Source: Bacteroides sp. | Lineage (GTDB): Bacteria > Bacteroidota > Bacteroidia > Bacteroidales > Muribaculaceae | Reading direction: 5' to 3' | DNA length: 64,000 bases | NCBI GenBank assembly: GCA_014802265.1 | Contig: JAAVCP010000058.1 | Location: 1 to 64,000 of the forward strand | Shown: positions 51,105-61,868 of the stretch, piece by piece | Numbering within the stretch: position 1 is the first letter of the stretch | Layout of the letters: every line of letters starts with the position of its first letter | Position numbers and translations under genes: made by a program | Notes under the pieces: generated by a model | What the model saw: the letters and a program-made list of their open reading frames with translations, nothing else | What the model was told of the DNA's origin: nothing | Databases searched by the model: none

Positions 51105-52151
51105 TTACTTTACGGAGAAGGCGAAACGGATTGTCTCGCAGTATTCTTCACCAGGGCGGAGAGCTTGGGAGGGGAAGTTGGGGTGATGGGGTGCGTCGGG
51201 GAACCCTTGCATCTCTATAGCAACACCTTCATAGTCCTCATAGCTCTTGCCAGACTTGTTGAGGGGACTCCCGGAAAGCCAGTTGCCTGTATAGATCTGC
51301 ATACCGGGCTGGGTTGAGCCTACGGTCAGCACACGACCGGAAGTGGGAGCCATGAGCACAGCCACCTCATTAATCATCTTCCCTTTCTCATAGCCGTCAG
51401 TCACCCAGCAATGGTCATAACCCTTGCCGATTTTCAGTGCCTCAAAGTCAGCCTTGATATTCTTGCCAATCTCCTTGAAATCTCGGAAATCCATCGGCGT
51501 TCCCTCCACCGGAGCGATCTCGCCGGTAGGAATCTGAGTGGCATCAGTAGGGAGCCAGTTGGCAGCGTTGAGCTTCATCTTGTGGGTGAGCACAGTTCCG
51601 GCATCAGCACCATCAAGGTTGAAATATGCATGGTTGGTGAGATTGACAACAGTCTCCTTGTCGGTAGTGGCAGAGAGGTTGAGGGTCAGCACGTTGTCTT
51701 CACTCCAGTGGTATTCAGCCACAGCAGTAAACTCACCGGGATAACCTTCTTCACCGTCGGCAGCCTTGTAGGTGAAACGTACACCGTCAGGAAGCTCCTC
51801 AGCATTCCAGATGCGGTTCATAAAACCGGTAGGTCCGCCATGAAGGGCATTGGGTCCATTGTTGATGGCAAGCTGATAATCCTTGCCATCAATGTTGAGT
51901 TTGCCGAGTGCAATGCGGTTGGCATAGCGACCGGGCACTTTGCCGAGGCATGGACCGTCGGCTATATAGTCAGCGGGATTAGCATAAGAGAGAGCCACGT
52001 TCTCAATCTTGCCATCTTTATCGGGCACGTTAACTTCAACGATTCCAGCTCCAAGAGAGGAAAGCTCCACAGATGCCCCCGATTCATTCTCCACCTTAAA
52101 GAGAGTGATCTCTTCAAGGGAAGAAGGAACGGTTCTTTTAGTTATCTTCAT
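51105..52151 (-). CDS. galM: Galactose mutarotase (aldose 1-epimerase)
   Basis: A 348-residue cytoplasmic mutarotase that interconverts alpha and beta anomers of galactose before GalK. The beta-sandwich motifs are GPNALHGGPTGFMNRIW (substrate-binding His in LHGG), VVNLTNHAYFNLDG (catalytic His in NHAYFNL), YDHCWVTDGYEKG, and near the end GVAIEMQGFPDAPHHPNFPS with the catalytic Glu in the IEMQ region. Length fits. The start ATG follows the galK stop by seven bases, so the two are co-transcribed with the upstream beta-galactosidase. Confidence 0.95.
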   Translation of the reverse strand: MKITKRTVPSSLEEITLFKVENESGASVELSSLGAGIVEVNVPDKDGKIENVALSYANPADYIADGPCLGKVPGRYANRIALGKLNIDGKDYQLAINNGPNALHGGPTGFMNRIWNAEELPDGVRFTYKAADGEEGYPGEFTAVAEYHWSEDNVLTLNLSATTDKETVVNLTNHAYFNLDGADAGTVLTHKMKLNAANWLPTDATQIPTGEIAPVEGTPMDFRDFKEIGKNIKADFEALKIGKGYDHCWVTDGYEKGKMINEVAVLMAPTSGRVLTVGSTQPGMQIYTGNWLSGSPLNKSGKSYEDYEGVAIEMQGFPDAPHHPNFPSQALRPGEEYCETIRFAFSVK

Positions 52152-52158
52152 AATTATA

Positions 52159-53307
<1,149 letters not shown>

Positions 53308-53406
53308 GATTATTGATTTTATGGAAGGTGGTGTCACTGCAGGGATATGCCTTGGGCATGTTGCGGATAAAGTGACATACCTTCCTGGTTAATATGATTG
53401 ATGGAT

Positions 53407-55815
53407 TTATTTTACAGGAATTGTGATGGTTGCCGATTTCACACCTTTGGCTGTCGCGGTAAAGGTCATGTTGCCGGGAGTGTCGGAGGCTTGCACTATG
53501 GCAGTAGCCGCGCCGGAGAAGAGATCCATCTCAGGGATGTGGAACAGGCGTAGGCTCGTAGGGTCGCCGTTGGCAGTAGCACGGAACTTACCGGCACCTT
53601 TGGCAGAGAATTTAACAGCCCTCTCATCAGTGGGGACGATGTTGCCGTCTTTATCAGCCACCTGAACGGTTATATACACAAGGTCCTCACCATCAGCTTT
53701 CATTTCTTTACGGTTGGGTGTGAGTACAAGATGGTCGGGCTTGCCGGCTGTGCGTATGGATTTTTCACCTGCCACAGAGCCATCGGCATTATAAGCCACT
53801 ACTTTTACTTCACCCGGTTCGTAGACAGTCTCGTTCCACATCAGTCGGTAGCGCTCCATATTAGAGCCGTCAGTCTTCTTCTCACGCGTTCCCTGACTCT
53901 TGCCATTGATAAAGAGTTCTGCCTTGGGAGAGTCGGTATAGACAAAGACGGGGGTCACTTCACCCTCTCTTCCTTCCCAGTTCCAGTGAGGAAGAATGTG
54001 GAGGGTATGATCATTTTTGTTCCACTTTGAGCGGTAGAGATAGTAACGGTCTTTGGGGATAGATGCAAGGTCGATTATGCCGAAATAAGAGCTGTGGCTT
54101 GGCCAGGCATCAGTGTCGTATGGGGAAGGTTCTCCAAGATAGTCAAAGCCGGTCCATACGAACTGTCCCATGTGGTAGGGTAGGTTGTCTTCAGCAGCGA
54201 AGTCGTCGTCAGGAATGTTACTCCAAGAACAGTATTCCACATCGTAGCCGGAACTTTGATTCCCCTCACGAACCACGTCGGCTGCTTTCTCAACGGGGAA
54301 ATAATATTTACCACGGGAAGACACGGTAGAGGTGGTCTCTGAGCCGAGCAGCACATTCTGTGGCAATTTCGGGAACGCCTCCTCATAGAGGTGAACGCGA
54401 TAGTTGAAGCCGGGGACATCGAGAGCGGCGGCAAAACCGTTGGAAGTCACTGCATTCACCTGGTCCATTCCACATGTTACGGGGCGTGTCGGGTCTTCAC
54501 GATGAACGATGTCTTGAAGGAAGGTAAGTTCAGAGATGCCGTCGGGACCCCACTGGGAGGGAACCTCGTTGCCGATTGACCACATCACCACTGAGGGATT
54601 GTTGCGGTAATTATGGATCATGTTGACCATGTCTTTCTCAGCCCATTCGTTGAAGAGAGTGCCGTAACCGTTTTTACTTTTCGGACGGAAACCCCAGTCA
54701 TCAAAAGGCTCTATCATCATCATTAGTCCGAGTTCGTCGCAAAGAGCCACGAGTTCAGGGGTAGGCATATTGTGGGAGGTGCGCACTGCATCAGCACCCA
54801 TCTCCTTTAGCAATTCAAGCTGGTGGCGTAGGGCAGCGGTGTTTACGGCAGCTCCAAGGGGACCGAGGTCATGATGATTGCATACTCCCTTAAACTGACG
54901 TTTCTCGCCGTTTAGGAAGAATCCTTCGCCGGCACGCACCTCTACTGAACGTATTCCGAAACGGGTAGTGTAGGAGTCAACCTCCTTACCGTCTTTCATC
55001 ACCTTGGTTTCTGCAGTGTAAAGTGCAGGTGTCTCCGGGGTCCACAGGGAGGGATTGTTGACTTTAAAATTCTGATAGATCGGTGCGCCGGGGTATATCT
55101 TGTAGCTGTGAGTGTCGGAGGCTACCTCTTTGCCATCCTGATTACGGATAACGGTAGTGAGACTCACCTCGTCACCTTTTTTTACGCCCTCTACTTCAGT
55201 CTGGAGATGCACGGTGGCATATTCCTTGGAAACGTAGGGGGTAGTGACGTAAGTTCCCCATATAGGCACGTGTACTTTGTCACGGTCAATTAGGTGAACG
55301 TTGCGGTAAAGCCCTGCTCCGGGATACCAGCGTGAAGACTGGGGAGGATTTTCAAGTGCGACCTCAACCGTGTTGACGCCGGGCTTCACAACTCCGTCAA
55401 GATCAGCGGAGAAAGAGTTATAGCCGTAGGGCCAGTAAGCGACGTGCTTACCGTTGACATAGACATTGGCATGGCTCATTGCACCGTCAAAAAGCAGCGC
55501 TATGGCACGTCCGGCAGTATCAGGCACCTCAAATGTGGTCTTGTAGAACCCTTTACCGATATAGGGGAGACCTCCGGTGCGACCTGTCTTCCATGTGGCT
55601 TCAGTCTCGCCGTTTTGCTCCACTGTTACTTTCTGCAGGTCATAGCTTCGGTCGAAAGGACCATATATAGCCCAGTCATGGGGCACAGTAACTGATTCCC
55701 ATTTGGTGCTGTCTTTGGAGAAGTCCCAATTCTTAAGCAGAATGTCGGAACGTTGTGCTGCCGTAGCCGGAAATATGGCGGCTATGGATAGGGCTAAAGT
55801 TATGATTTTTCTCAT
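53407..55815 (-). CDS. Exported beta-galactosidase, glycoside hydrolase family 2
   Basis: An 802-residue GH2 enzyme with signal peptide RKIITLALSIAAIFPATAA. N-terminal sugar-binding and Ig-like domains run to about residue 290 (FYKTTFEVPDTAGRAIALLF, ENPPQSSRWYPGAGLYRNVH). The TIM-barrel has acid/base Glu417 in MWSIGNEVPSQW and the nucleophile Glu493 in LLGSETTST. Two beta domains follow (DUF4982-like, SPKAELFINGKSQGTREKKT) plus an Ig-like tail. It probably releases galactose from host or dietary glycans in the periplasm, feeding galK and galM directly downstream. It has its own promoter at 55888-55918. Confidence 0.92.
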   Translation of the reverse strand: MRKIITLALSIAAIFPATAAQRSDILLKNWDFSKDSTKWESVTVPHDWAIYGPFDRSYDLQKVTVEQNGETEATWKTGRTGGLPYIGKGFYKTTFEVPDTAGRAIALLFDGAMSHANVYVNGKHVAYWPYGYNSFSADLDGVVKPGVNTVEVALENPPQSSRWYPGAGLYRNVHLIDRDKVHVPIWGTYVTTPYVSKEYATVHLQTEVEGVKKGDEVSLTTVIRNQDGKEVASDTHSYKIYPGAPIYQNFKVNNPSLWTPETPALYTAETKVMKDGKEVDSYTTRFGIRSVEVRAGEGFFLNGEKRQFKGVCNHHDLGPLGAAVNTAALRHQLELLKEMGADAVRTSHNMPTPELVALCDELGLMMMIEPFDDWGFRPKSKNGYGTLFNEWAEKDMVNMIHNYRNNPSVVMWSIGNEVPSQWGPDGISELTFLQDIVHREDPTRPVTCGMDQVNAVTSNGFAAALDVPGFNYRVHLYEEAFPKLPQNVLLGSETTSTVSSRGKYYFPVEKAADVVREGNQSSGYDVEYCSWSNIPDDDFAAEDNLPYHMGQFVWTGFDYLGEPSPYDTDAWPSHSSYFGIIDLASIPKDRYYLYRSKWNKNDHTLHILPHWNWEGREGEVTPVFVYTDSPKAELFINGKSQGTREKKTDGSNMERYRLMWNETVYEPGEVKVVAYNADGSVAGEKSIRTAGKPDHLVLTPNRKEMKADGEDLVYITVQVADKDGNIVPTDERAVKFSAKGAGKFRATANGDPTSLRLFHIPEMDLFSGAATAIVQASDTPGNMTFTATAKGVKSATITIPVK

Positions 55816-55887
55816 TGAGGAAATGTCATGTAAATTAAAGTTTGGGTTATTTCAGAAAGGTAAAAGTTTTCCATGAATTTGGTTTTA

Positions 55888-55918
55888 CAAAAATAGTTAT
55901 TTCCAAATTGATTTGCAA
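55888..55918 (-). promoter_or_regulatory. Promoter of the galactose operon
   Basis: On the minus strand TTG (55918-55916), 20 bases, TATTTTTG (55895-55888). Transcription would start about 55881, giving a 65-base leader before the beta-galactosidase ATG at 55815. Confidence 0.6.
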
Positions 55919-56011
55919 GAGCCGAAGGCTAAAATGATGTAATTTTATTATAAATTAACCCAAATGTTATCATTTGTATAAATCTCTTTCCTCTCGGATG
56001 TCAATACTCTG

Positions 56012-56941
56012 CTAATCCACCCTGAAGTGAGGGTGATGTTCAAGGAGCTCACGGCGTAGGCGTGAGCGGTCAAGATGTAGATAGAGTTCTGTGGTGGCGA
56101 TAGATTCGTGTCCGAGCATCTCCTGGATTGCGCGGAGGTTGGCACCCCCTTCGAGGAGGTGGGTAGCGAAAGAATGGCGCAATGTATGGGGACTTACGGT
56201 CTTTTTAATTCCTGCCATCGCTGCTAAGTCGCGTATAATATAGAACACCATCACCCTGGTTAGAGGTGCGCCGCGTCGGTTTAGAAATATAGTGTCTCGT
56301 CCGGCAGGTTTTATATTTAGTCTTGCACGCTGAGGAAGGTAATCAGTAATCAGTGAGACGGCGGCGGGGGAAAGAGGGACTATTCTCTGCTTACTCCCTT
56401 TACCCTCCACAATTAACAGCGCATCATCAAGATTGAGTCGAGACAGGCGTGCGTCACACAGTTCCGACACACGTAGTCCGGAGCCGTAAATGGTCTCTAT
56501 TATGGCATGGTTGCGTGGTGTCTCCTCTTTCCCGGCAGGGAGAGCAGCTATCATAGCGTCAATTTCTTCCACAGTAAGCACATCAGGGAGGTCACGCCCC
56601 AGGGAGGGTGACTCCAATAGCTCTGCAGGGTCGCTGACAATATAACCCTCCAATCCTAAAAAACGAAAGAAACTGCGCACCCCGGCAATAAGTCTTGCCT
56701 GTGAGCGGGCAGAAATCCCAAGATCATGAAGGGTGGAAAGGAAAGTGTGCAGATGATCGGTGGTGACATCAGTAAGTTTCAAGCCGGTGGAGTTAAGAAA
56801 CTCCAGCAGATGTCTTACGTCAACTCCGTATGCCTTGACAGTGTTTCCTGACAGGCTTCTCTCGAGTAGCAGATGTGATTCAAAGTCAAGTAGAATGCTT
56901 TCGTCAGGTTTAAGCGGTCGTCTTCCTTGGTTCATGGTCAA
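56012..56941 (-). CDS. xerD: Site-specific tyrosine recombinase XerD/XerC type
   Basis: A 309-residue tyrosine recombinase. The N-terminal SAM-like core-binding domain (residues ~15-100) precedes the catalytic domain with Arg in YGSGLRVSEL, Lys in VEGKGSKQRIVPLSP, His-x-x-Arg in SPHTLRHSFATHLLEGG, the second His in LGHESIATTELY and the nucleophile Tyr at that motif's end. It resolves chromosome dimers at dif together with its partner Xer. The gene shares a 4-base ATGA overlap with the upstream methyltransferase-like gene. Its tight coupling to a backbone operon argues against an integron or phage integrase. Confidence 0.93.
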   Translation of the reverse strand: MTMNQGRRPLKPDESILLDFESHLLLERSLSGNTVKAYGVDVRHLLEFLNSTGLKLTDVTTDHLHTFLSTLHDLGISARSQARLIAGVRSFFRFLGLEGYIVSDPAELLESPSLGRDLPDVLTVEEIDAMIAALPAGKEETPRNHAIIETIYGSGLRVSELCDARLSRLNLDDALLIVEGKGSKQRIVPLSPAAVSLITDYLPQRARLNIKPAGRDTIFLNRRGAPLTRVMVFYIIRDLAAMAGIKKTVSPHTLRHSFATHLLEGGANLRAIQEMLGHESIATTELYLHLDRSRLRRELLEHHPHFRVD

Positions 56942-57501
56942 AACTTCATAGAATAATGTGTAAGCACCATATCACGGCGCGGAATCGCAATCATAATTCT
57001 CCTTCCTTCGAGAATCAGCCCGTCGGTCATTGCGGTTATTATTGAGTCTTTAAGCTTCATTCCGGAGTCTGCAACCATAATGGCAGCCCCGGCATTCATA
57101 GCTTTCATAATTTCATTGGGGAAAGATATATTGGTGGCAAAGATAAGTGTGTCATAACCTGCATTGCCTAATGATGCCTTTGTCATTACTCCACATTTCA
57201 CCCCTGCGCTTCCGGCTGCACATTCCATCACAGGTTGCTTTGAGGGATAAATTATAAGACACTTGGTTTTTAAAAAGACCAACAGCCGCAAGAGCAGGTA
57301 TGCGTCATGTTGCAGATGATTGTAAACATCTGTACCGGGCGTCAGTAACGCCCGGTCGATGTCGTTATAACCGTAATAAGCATAATTCCCCGGCGAGACA
57401 ACACATTTCACAAGGTCGTAGGCAAAAGGGGAATGCACCCCAAAGCCACGCGAGTGACGCCAACGCTTGTATGCCTCGGATATGTCTGTCAGGGGATTCA
57501 T
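56938..57501 (-). CDS. Methyltransferase-like protein, probably inactive
   Basis: A 187-residue protein. The N terminus KRWRHSRGFGVHSPFAYDLV is the opening of a Bacteroidetes group annotated as class I SAM methyltransferases. The glycine-rich SAM motif I expected in the first half is missing, and the protein is shorter than the ~240 residues usual for that group. The later YDTLIFATNISFPN and GAAIMVADSGMKLKDSI keep the Rossmann-like beta-alpha pattern. Loss of activity is an inference. It overlaps both neighbours by 4 bases (YfhO start side and xerD), so translation is tightly coupled. Confidence 0.65.
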   Translation of the reverse strand: MNPLTDISEAYKRWRHSRGFGVHSPFAYDLVKCVVSPGNYAYYGYNDIDRALLTPGTDVYNHLQHDAYLLLRLLVFLKTKCLIIYPSKQPVMECAAGSAGVKCGVMTKASLGNAGYDTLIFATNISFPNEIMKAMNAGAAIMVADSGMKLKDSIITAMTDGLILEGRRIMIAIPRRDMVLTHYSMKF

Positions 57502-59927
57502 AATTTCTTATACCACATTCCGACGGCTGCAAGGCAGGTAAGGAATATGATTATAACTGAGATTATGGCTATCGTATTGGTAGTCTTGAGCGACTGTGGA
57601 TCAAAAGTAAATACGATCTCATGGTCGCCGGCAGGAACACGTATAGCCCGCAGCACGTAGTTGACTCTTCCGATTGGGGTCACTTTACCATCGACGGTAG
57701 CTGTCCATCCCCATGGGAAATATATTTCACTAAACACTGCCACGTTATCCTTTGAAGAATGACTCTTATATGTCAGCTTGTTTGGGGCGTAACTTGTCTC
57801 ATAGATAGTGTCGTCCGGAGCTTTTGCCGAGGCATTGCCGATAATTGACTCAAACACTTTGTCAGCCACGGCGTATCTGCCGGGTCGGATTGTGTCAAGA
57901 GCCTTCATCTCACTGTCGGGTGTGTCAACGTAGGTCACTCCGTTAACGATCCATGCGTTGCCGAGGGCATCAGGGTTTACTTCATAACGGTCGCCGTCAA
58001 GGATATACTTGGCATTAAGCATATTCAGCACAGCCGGATTCCCTTTGGAAATCTGATGGGTTATTAGGTCATTGTAGCGTGTTAGCTTGGCAGCATGATA
58101 GCCGCCTATGGTCTTGTGGAAATAAGAGGAGCGGGCTTCCATAAATCCTCCGAGATCCATCACACGATAGTTTGACTTGTCTTGAAGTATGGCATCGTCT
58201 GCGGCAGTCTTCTTGAAAGCAACTTCATTTGAAGAGGGGACGGTGAAACTGTCGGAGCTGACATAGCGTTTGTTGACAGAGAAGAGGTCGATTAGCACTA
58301 CTGCAGTGAGACAGCAGGTAAGGACAGCCTTATTGCGCACTATACCCTTTATCCAAAGCATCATCACTCCGGATCCAAGGAGAATGAATAGCAACGAGCG
58401 CAGGCAGTCGGTTGAGACAAGGCTCAGGCGGGTGGCACGTATTGCGCCTATGATAGAAGCATACTGAGGGTCATTGAATACTCCGGCTGACGACAGCTGC
58501 TCTATTTCACGCTCACTGAAACCGTTGCCGAAGATGGATGGACTTATCCAGCCTATCAGACAAATGGCTGCTCCGCCTCCGAACACTGTGATTACAGTCC
58601 ATTTATTTTTTATAAAGAAGTCGGGGGTCTCCAGCATTTTTCTCAGACCCATTGCAGCCAGCAGTGGAACGGTAAACTCCACAATGACGAGAATGCTTGC
58701 CACAGCGCGGAACTTATTGTAGCCCGGGAAAGAGTCGATGAAGAAGTTGGTGAAAGCAGGGAAATTATGCCCCCAAGAGAGGAGTATGGCAAGAATTGAT
58801 ACGCCAAACAGTGCCCATTTCACAGCACCATCAACCACAAATAGGGCGAGAATTGCCAGCAGAAGCACGAAAGCACCTACATATACGGGTCCGTTGGTCA
58901 TCGGTTGGTCGCCGAAATACTGGGGGAATTGCCCAAGGAATTGCCTTTCCTGTGGAGATAATGTGAGGTCATCAGCTTTACTTGTATGGTCAAGACTAAG
59001 GAGAGTGTTTTGTCCTGCTTCAGGACGGATTGTGGCACCACCCTTTACATTTGGGATAAGCAGAGAGAAGGTTTCACCGGTGCCATAGCTCCAGGCAGTA
59101 ATGGCATCACGATCCATGCCTGCATTGGAATCTCCGTTAGCCACTGTGAGATCGGTAGATTTTCCTCTGACGGTTTCTTTAGAATATTCGTAAGAGTTAT
59201 ATAGACTTGCGGAGTTTGCTGCCACTGCAAAGCCTCCGGCAAGAAGGCAGCAGAGGGTGGCAAAGCACCAAGTGCGCAGATTTCTTTTTTTGAAGGCTTT
59301 CCATAGCCATGCCAGCACGAGAAAGGCAATCACAAAGCAGAAATAATAGGTCATCTGGGGGTGATTGCTGTGAAGCTGTAGGGCGGCAAACAGAGCAGTG
59401 AGAGCAGTACCGGGAAGATACTTGCCTCTGTAGCATAGCATTATGCCGCCAATCGTAGGCGGGATATAGGCAAGGGTGGCAAATTTCCATATATGCCCCG
59501 CACCTATTATTATGATAAAATAGGTAGAGAAGCCCCATGCTATGGAGGCAAAGAGCGACGTATACCATTTCATCCTGAAACACAGACACATGATGAAGAA
59601 GCCCACCATCATGATAAAAAGTAGATTTGCCGGAGCGGGGAGCCAGAGAGAGTAGGCTTTCGCTACCCAAGATAGGATTGTGTTGGCTGGGTAGGAGGGA
59701 GCGATCTGGAAATTTGGCATTCCGGAGAAGAGGGAGTTGGTCCAGCGTGTGGTCTCACCGGTGGCTTCGGTGAAGGCTTTCCCTTCCTGACCGTTAGCAA
59801 TGCCTTGCATTGTGTCATGCTGTTGAAGCACGTTCCCCTCTATATCATCAGGGAAGAAAAACAATAAAGCCACTACAGCCAGAAGCAGAGCGGCGAGAAA
59901 AGAATATATGTAAGTTTTTTTCATCAT
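57498..59927 (-). CDS. YfhO family membrane protein
   Basis: An 809-residue membrane protein with about 12-13 predicted helices, starting with KTYIYSFLAALLLAVVALLF. Loop motifs fit the YfhO family (PF09586): GNVLQQHDTMQGIANGQEG in the first periplasmic loop and WTNSLFSGMPNFQI right after. A large periplasmic C-terminal loop (NAKYILDGDRYEVNPDALGN, YFPWGWTATVDGKVTPIGRV) precedes the last helix. YfhO proteins are GT-C-like and in Firmicutes help glycosylate lipoteichoic acid; the Bacteroidetes role is unknown. It heads the YfhO-methyltransferase-like-xerD operon, with 4-base overlaps. Confidence 0.87.
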   Translation of the reverse strand: MMKKTYIYSFLAALLLAVVALLFFFPDDIEGNVLQQHDTMQGIANGQEGKAFTEATGETTRWTNSLFSGMPNFQIAPSYPANTILSWVAKAYSLWLPAPANLLFIMMVGFFIMCLCFRMKWYTSLFASIAWGFSTYFIIIIGAGHIWKFATLAYIPPTIGGIMLCYRGKYLPGTALTALFAALQLHSNHPQMTYYFCFVIAFLVLAWLWKAFKKRNLRTWCFATLCCLLAGGFAVAANSASLYNSYEYSKETVRGKSTDLTVANGDSNAGMDRDAITAWSYGTGETFSLLIPNVKGGATIRPEAGQNTLLSLDHTSKADDLTLSPQERQFLGQFPQYFGDQPMTNGPVYVGAFVLLLAILALFVVDGAVKWALFGVSILAILLSWGHNFPAFTNFFIDSFPGYNKFRAVASILVIVEFTVPLLAAMGLRKMLETPDFFIKNKWTVITVFGGGAAICLIGWISPSIFGNGFSEREIEQLSSAGVFNDPQYASIIGAIRATRLSLVSTDCLRSLLFILLGSGVMMLWIKGIVRNKAVLTCCLTAVVLIDLFSVNKRYVSSDSFTVPSSNEVAFKKTAADDAILQDKSNYRVMDLGGFMEARSSYFHKTIGGYHAAKLTRYNDLITHQISKGNPAVLNMLNAKYILDGDRYEVNPDALGNAWIVNGVTYVDTPDSEMKALDTIRPGRYAVADKVFESIIGNASAKAPDDTIYETSYAPNKLTYKSHSSKDNVAVFSEIYFPWGWTATVDGKVTPIGRVNYVLRAIRVPAGDHEIVFTFDPQSLKTTNTIAIISVIIIFLTCLAAVGMWYKKL

Positions 59928-59967
59928 CAGAAAGGTATGGGGTGAGTGGTCCCTCTTTTTATTGACA

Positions 59968-59996
59968 CCGGAGGGATTTGCGTGAAACCCCTCCGG
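59968..59996. terminator. Hairpin between Lrp gene and YfhO gene
   Basis: CCGGAGGG (59968-59975) pairs with CCCTCCGG (59989-59996) over a 13-base loop. It follows the Lrp stop on the minus strand and lies ahead of YfhO; the T run is weak. A terminator for the Lrp gene is likely. Confidence 0.6.
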
Positions 59997-60008
59997 CGTA
60001 GTTAAGAT

Positions 60009-60473
60009 TTATTCATCCACCGGGATATAGATCTGGCGGTTCATACTTTGCTCGAGCGAGATGAGGGTCTCGGTCTCGGTTACGCCTGCAATGTGCTGTA
60101 TCTTGTCGTTGAGCAGCTCCATAAGGTGCTGGTTGTCTTTGGCATATACTTTTATAAGCATTGAGTACGGTCCGGTGGTATAGTGGCATTCCACCACCTC
60201 CGGGATTTTCTCAAGCTCACGCACTACTTCGCGGTAGAGAGAGCCTTTCTCGAGGCTGACGCCCACATAAGTGCAGGTGTTGTATCCGAGCGCCTTGGGG
60301 TTGACATTGTAGCCTGACCCGGTGATGACTGCCATTTCAGTCAGCCTCTGTATGCGCTGATGAATGGCTGCTCTTGACACACCACACTCCACAGCCACAT
60401 CTTTCGATGCGATGCGGGCGTTCTTCATAATAATGTTTAAGATTTTCTTGTCTAAGTTATCGATACGATCCAT
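60009..60473 (-). CDS. Lrp/AsnC family transcriptional regulator
   Basis: A 154-residue Lrp-family protein. The N-terminal HTH starts DNLDKKILNIIMKNARIASK and continues DVAVECGVSRAAIHQRIQRL. The C-terminal RAM ligand-binding domain reads SLEKGSLYREVVRELEKIPE, VVECHYTTGPYSMLIKVYAK. Family members sense amino acids and form octamers. The start at 60473 is supported by a promoter at 60498-60528 whose predicted transcript begins only about 18 bases upstream; a start at 60500 would lie in the -7 box. It is the sole gene of its transcript. Confidence 0.93.
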   Translation of the reverse strand: MDRIDNLDKKILNIIMKNARIASKDVAVECGVSRAAIHQRIQRLTEMAVITGSGYNVNPKALGYNTCTYVGVSLEKGSLYREVVRELEKIPEVVECHYTTGPYSMLIKVYAKDNQHLMELLNDKIQHIAGVTETETLISLEQSMNRQIYIPVDE

Positions 60474-60497
60474 GGTTATTGATTGTAGTTGGGTTTG

Positions 60498-60528
60498 CAA
60501 ATTTATTAAAGATTTTTGGAATAGACAA
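60498..60528 (-). promoter_or_regulatory. Promoter of the Lrp gene
   Basis: On the minus strand TTG (60528-60526), 20 bases, TAAATTTG (60505-60498). Nearby GTCT-AAAAAC-AGAC (60577-60590) is a short palindrome that could be an autoregulatory site. Confidence 0.6.
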
Positions 60529-60638
60529 CATTAACGGTAATTTTTTTGACAAAATGTTCATATTAGATTGCTTTTTGTCTAAAAACAGACCCTAAATGAT
60601 AATACTTTTGGCTAAAAGTCATGATTTAGGAGCCGAAG

Positions 60639-61868
60639 TTATTGTATTCGAGAGCGTGCAAATGCAGAAGATATGGCGGCAGTGACGATGCCGATAAGCA
60701 ACACAGGCGCTATGGCAAGCCCCAGATCTCCCCATTCTACCACCACTGGATATGCCGACACTACCATCGTGGCAGGGTCGCCACCAAGCTTTATAATGCC
60801 GAAATGCTCCTGCATAAGACACAGCACCACTCCGATCACTACTCCTGAGATGCCTCCTAACAGGGTGACATAAATGCTCTCCCACCAAAATGTGGCACCT
60901 ACTTCCCGGCGTGTCATACCTAAAGACACAAGTGTAGACATTGACTGCTGTTTTTCGATGATAAGCATACAGAGGGTACTTATGATATTGAATGAGGCAA
61001 TCAGGAGAATGAAGACCATCAAAAGGAAAGTGACCCATTTTTCAATGGAGATCATGTGGAAATTCATCTCTTGTTGCTGAATGCGGTCTTTTACAGTGGC
61101 ATCGTTGCCCAGGGTAGTTCTGAGTGCATCGGCGAGTTGTTGTGGCGGTACTCCCGGGGCAGTCTTAATCTCCACTGCGGTTACCTCATTTTCATATTGG
61201 AATAGTTCACGAGCCACAGTAATGTCGCATATCACCGTGTTTTCATCATATTCCGACTGCATTGCCTGAAAAATTCCCCTGACATTGAGGGAATCGGTCA
61301 CAAACGACATCATCGGGTTAGCGAGGTTGACCCTCCCTTCCCTTTTAGGAGCAAATATGAAGAGGGGAGTGTTGTCGGGTTCATATATGGCAAGCTGCCG
61401 TGCCACACCGACTGATATGGCTGCGTCTGAGGGAGAGTAAGAGGCAATCGACACTTTCTCAAGCATTATAGAATCAATGGATGCTACCTGCGGATATATG
61501 TCGGTCACCACGCCACGTATGTATATAGGCATCTCTCGTGATGAGGATATGGCAAGCGCATTGTCGCAGACAGCAGGCATGGCAACGCTGACTCCATTCA
61601 CATTTTTAATTATATTTAGAATAGAGTCGGCATTGCTGAAAGTTTTTCCTGTGCTGGGGGTAACAATCACATCGGGTGCAAGTGTGTCAAGGCTATTGTT
61701 AAGCAAGCCTCGGAATCCGTTGAAAACTGACAAGACACAGACAATGGCGGCGGTGGCAACAGCCACCCCCACCACCGATATTATTGAAATAGCACTCACA
61801 GCACTGTGAGATTTCGGTGCCCTCAGATAGCGCCATGCAATCCGTAGGGGCAGGGCACTAAAGCTCAT
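60639..61868 (-). CDS. ABC transporter permease, FtsX/LolCE type
   Basis: A 409-residue inner-membrane permease. One N-terminal helix (residues ~22-48, SAISIISVVGVAVATAAIVC) is followed by a large periplasmic MacB-PCD-like domain, and the FtsX domain with three helices closes the protein (WVTFLLMVFILLIASFNIIS, WWESIYVTLLGGISGVVIGV, LGLAIAPVLLIGIVTAAISS). The architecture matches LolC/LolE lipoprotein-release permeases. An ATPase partner is not in this window. It overlaps rbfA by 4 bases (61865-61868), so it is translated after rbfA in one operon. Confidence 0.9.
   Translation of the reverse strand: MSFSALPLRIAWRYLRAPKSHSAVSAISIISVVGVAVATAAIVCVLSVFNGFRGLLNNSLDTLAPDVIVTPSTGKTFSNADSILNIIKNVNGVSVAMPAVCDNALAISSSREMPIYIRGVVTDIYPQVASIDSIMLEKVSIASYSPSDAAISVGVARQLAIYEPDNTPLFIFAPKREGRVNLANPMMSFVTDSLNVRGIFQAMQSEYDENTVICDITVARELFQYENEVTAVEIKTAPGVPPQQLADALRTTLGNDATVKDRIQQQEMNFHMISIEKWVTFLLMVFILLIASFNIISTLCMLIIEKQQSMSTLVSLGMTRREVGATFWWESIYVTLLGGISGVVIGVVLCLMQEHFGIIKLGGDPATMVVSAYPVVVEWGDLGLAIAPVLLIGIVTAAISSAFARSRIQ

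Noticed and set aside
56012..56941. Tyrosine recombinase as the integrase of an acquired-defence or mobile island at 44-51 kb
   Set aside because: It is 5 kb away behind the galactose operon, in a backbone operon with 4-base overlaps, and has XerD-type motifs.
60603..60610. Plus-strand TACTTTTG at 60603
   Set aside because: The TTTG upstream is 25 bases away and no plus-strand gene follows.
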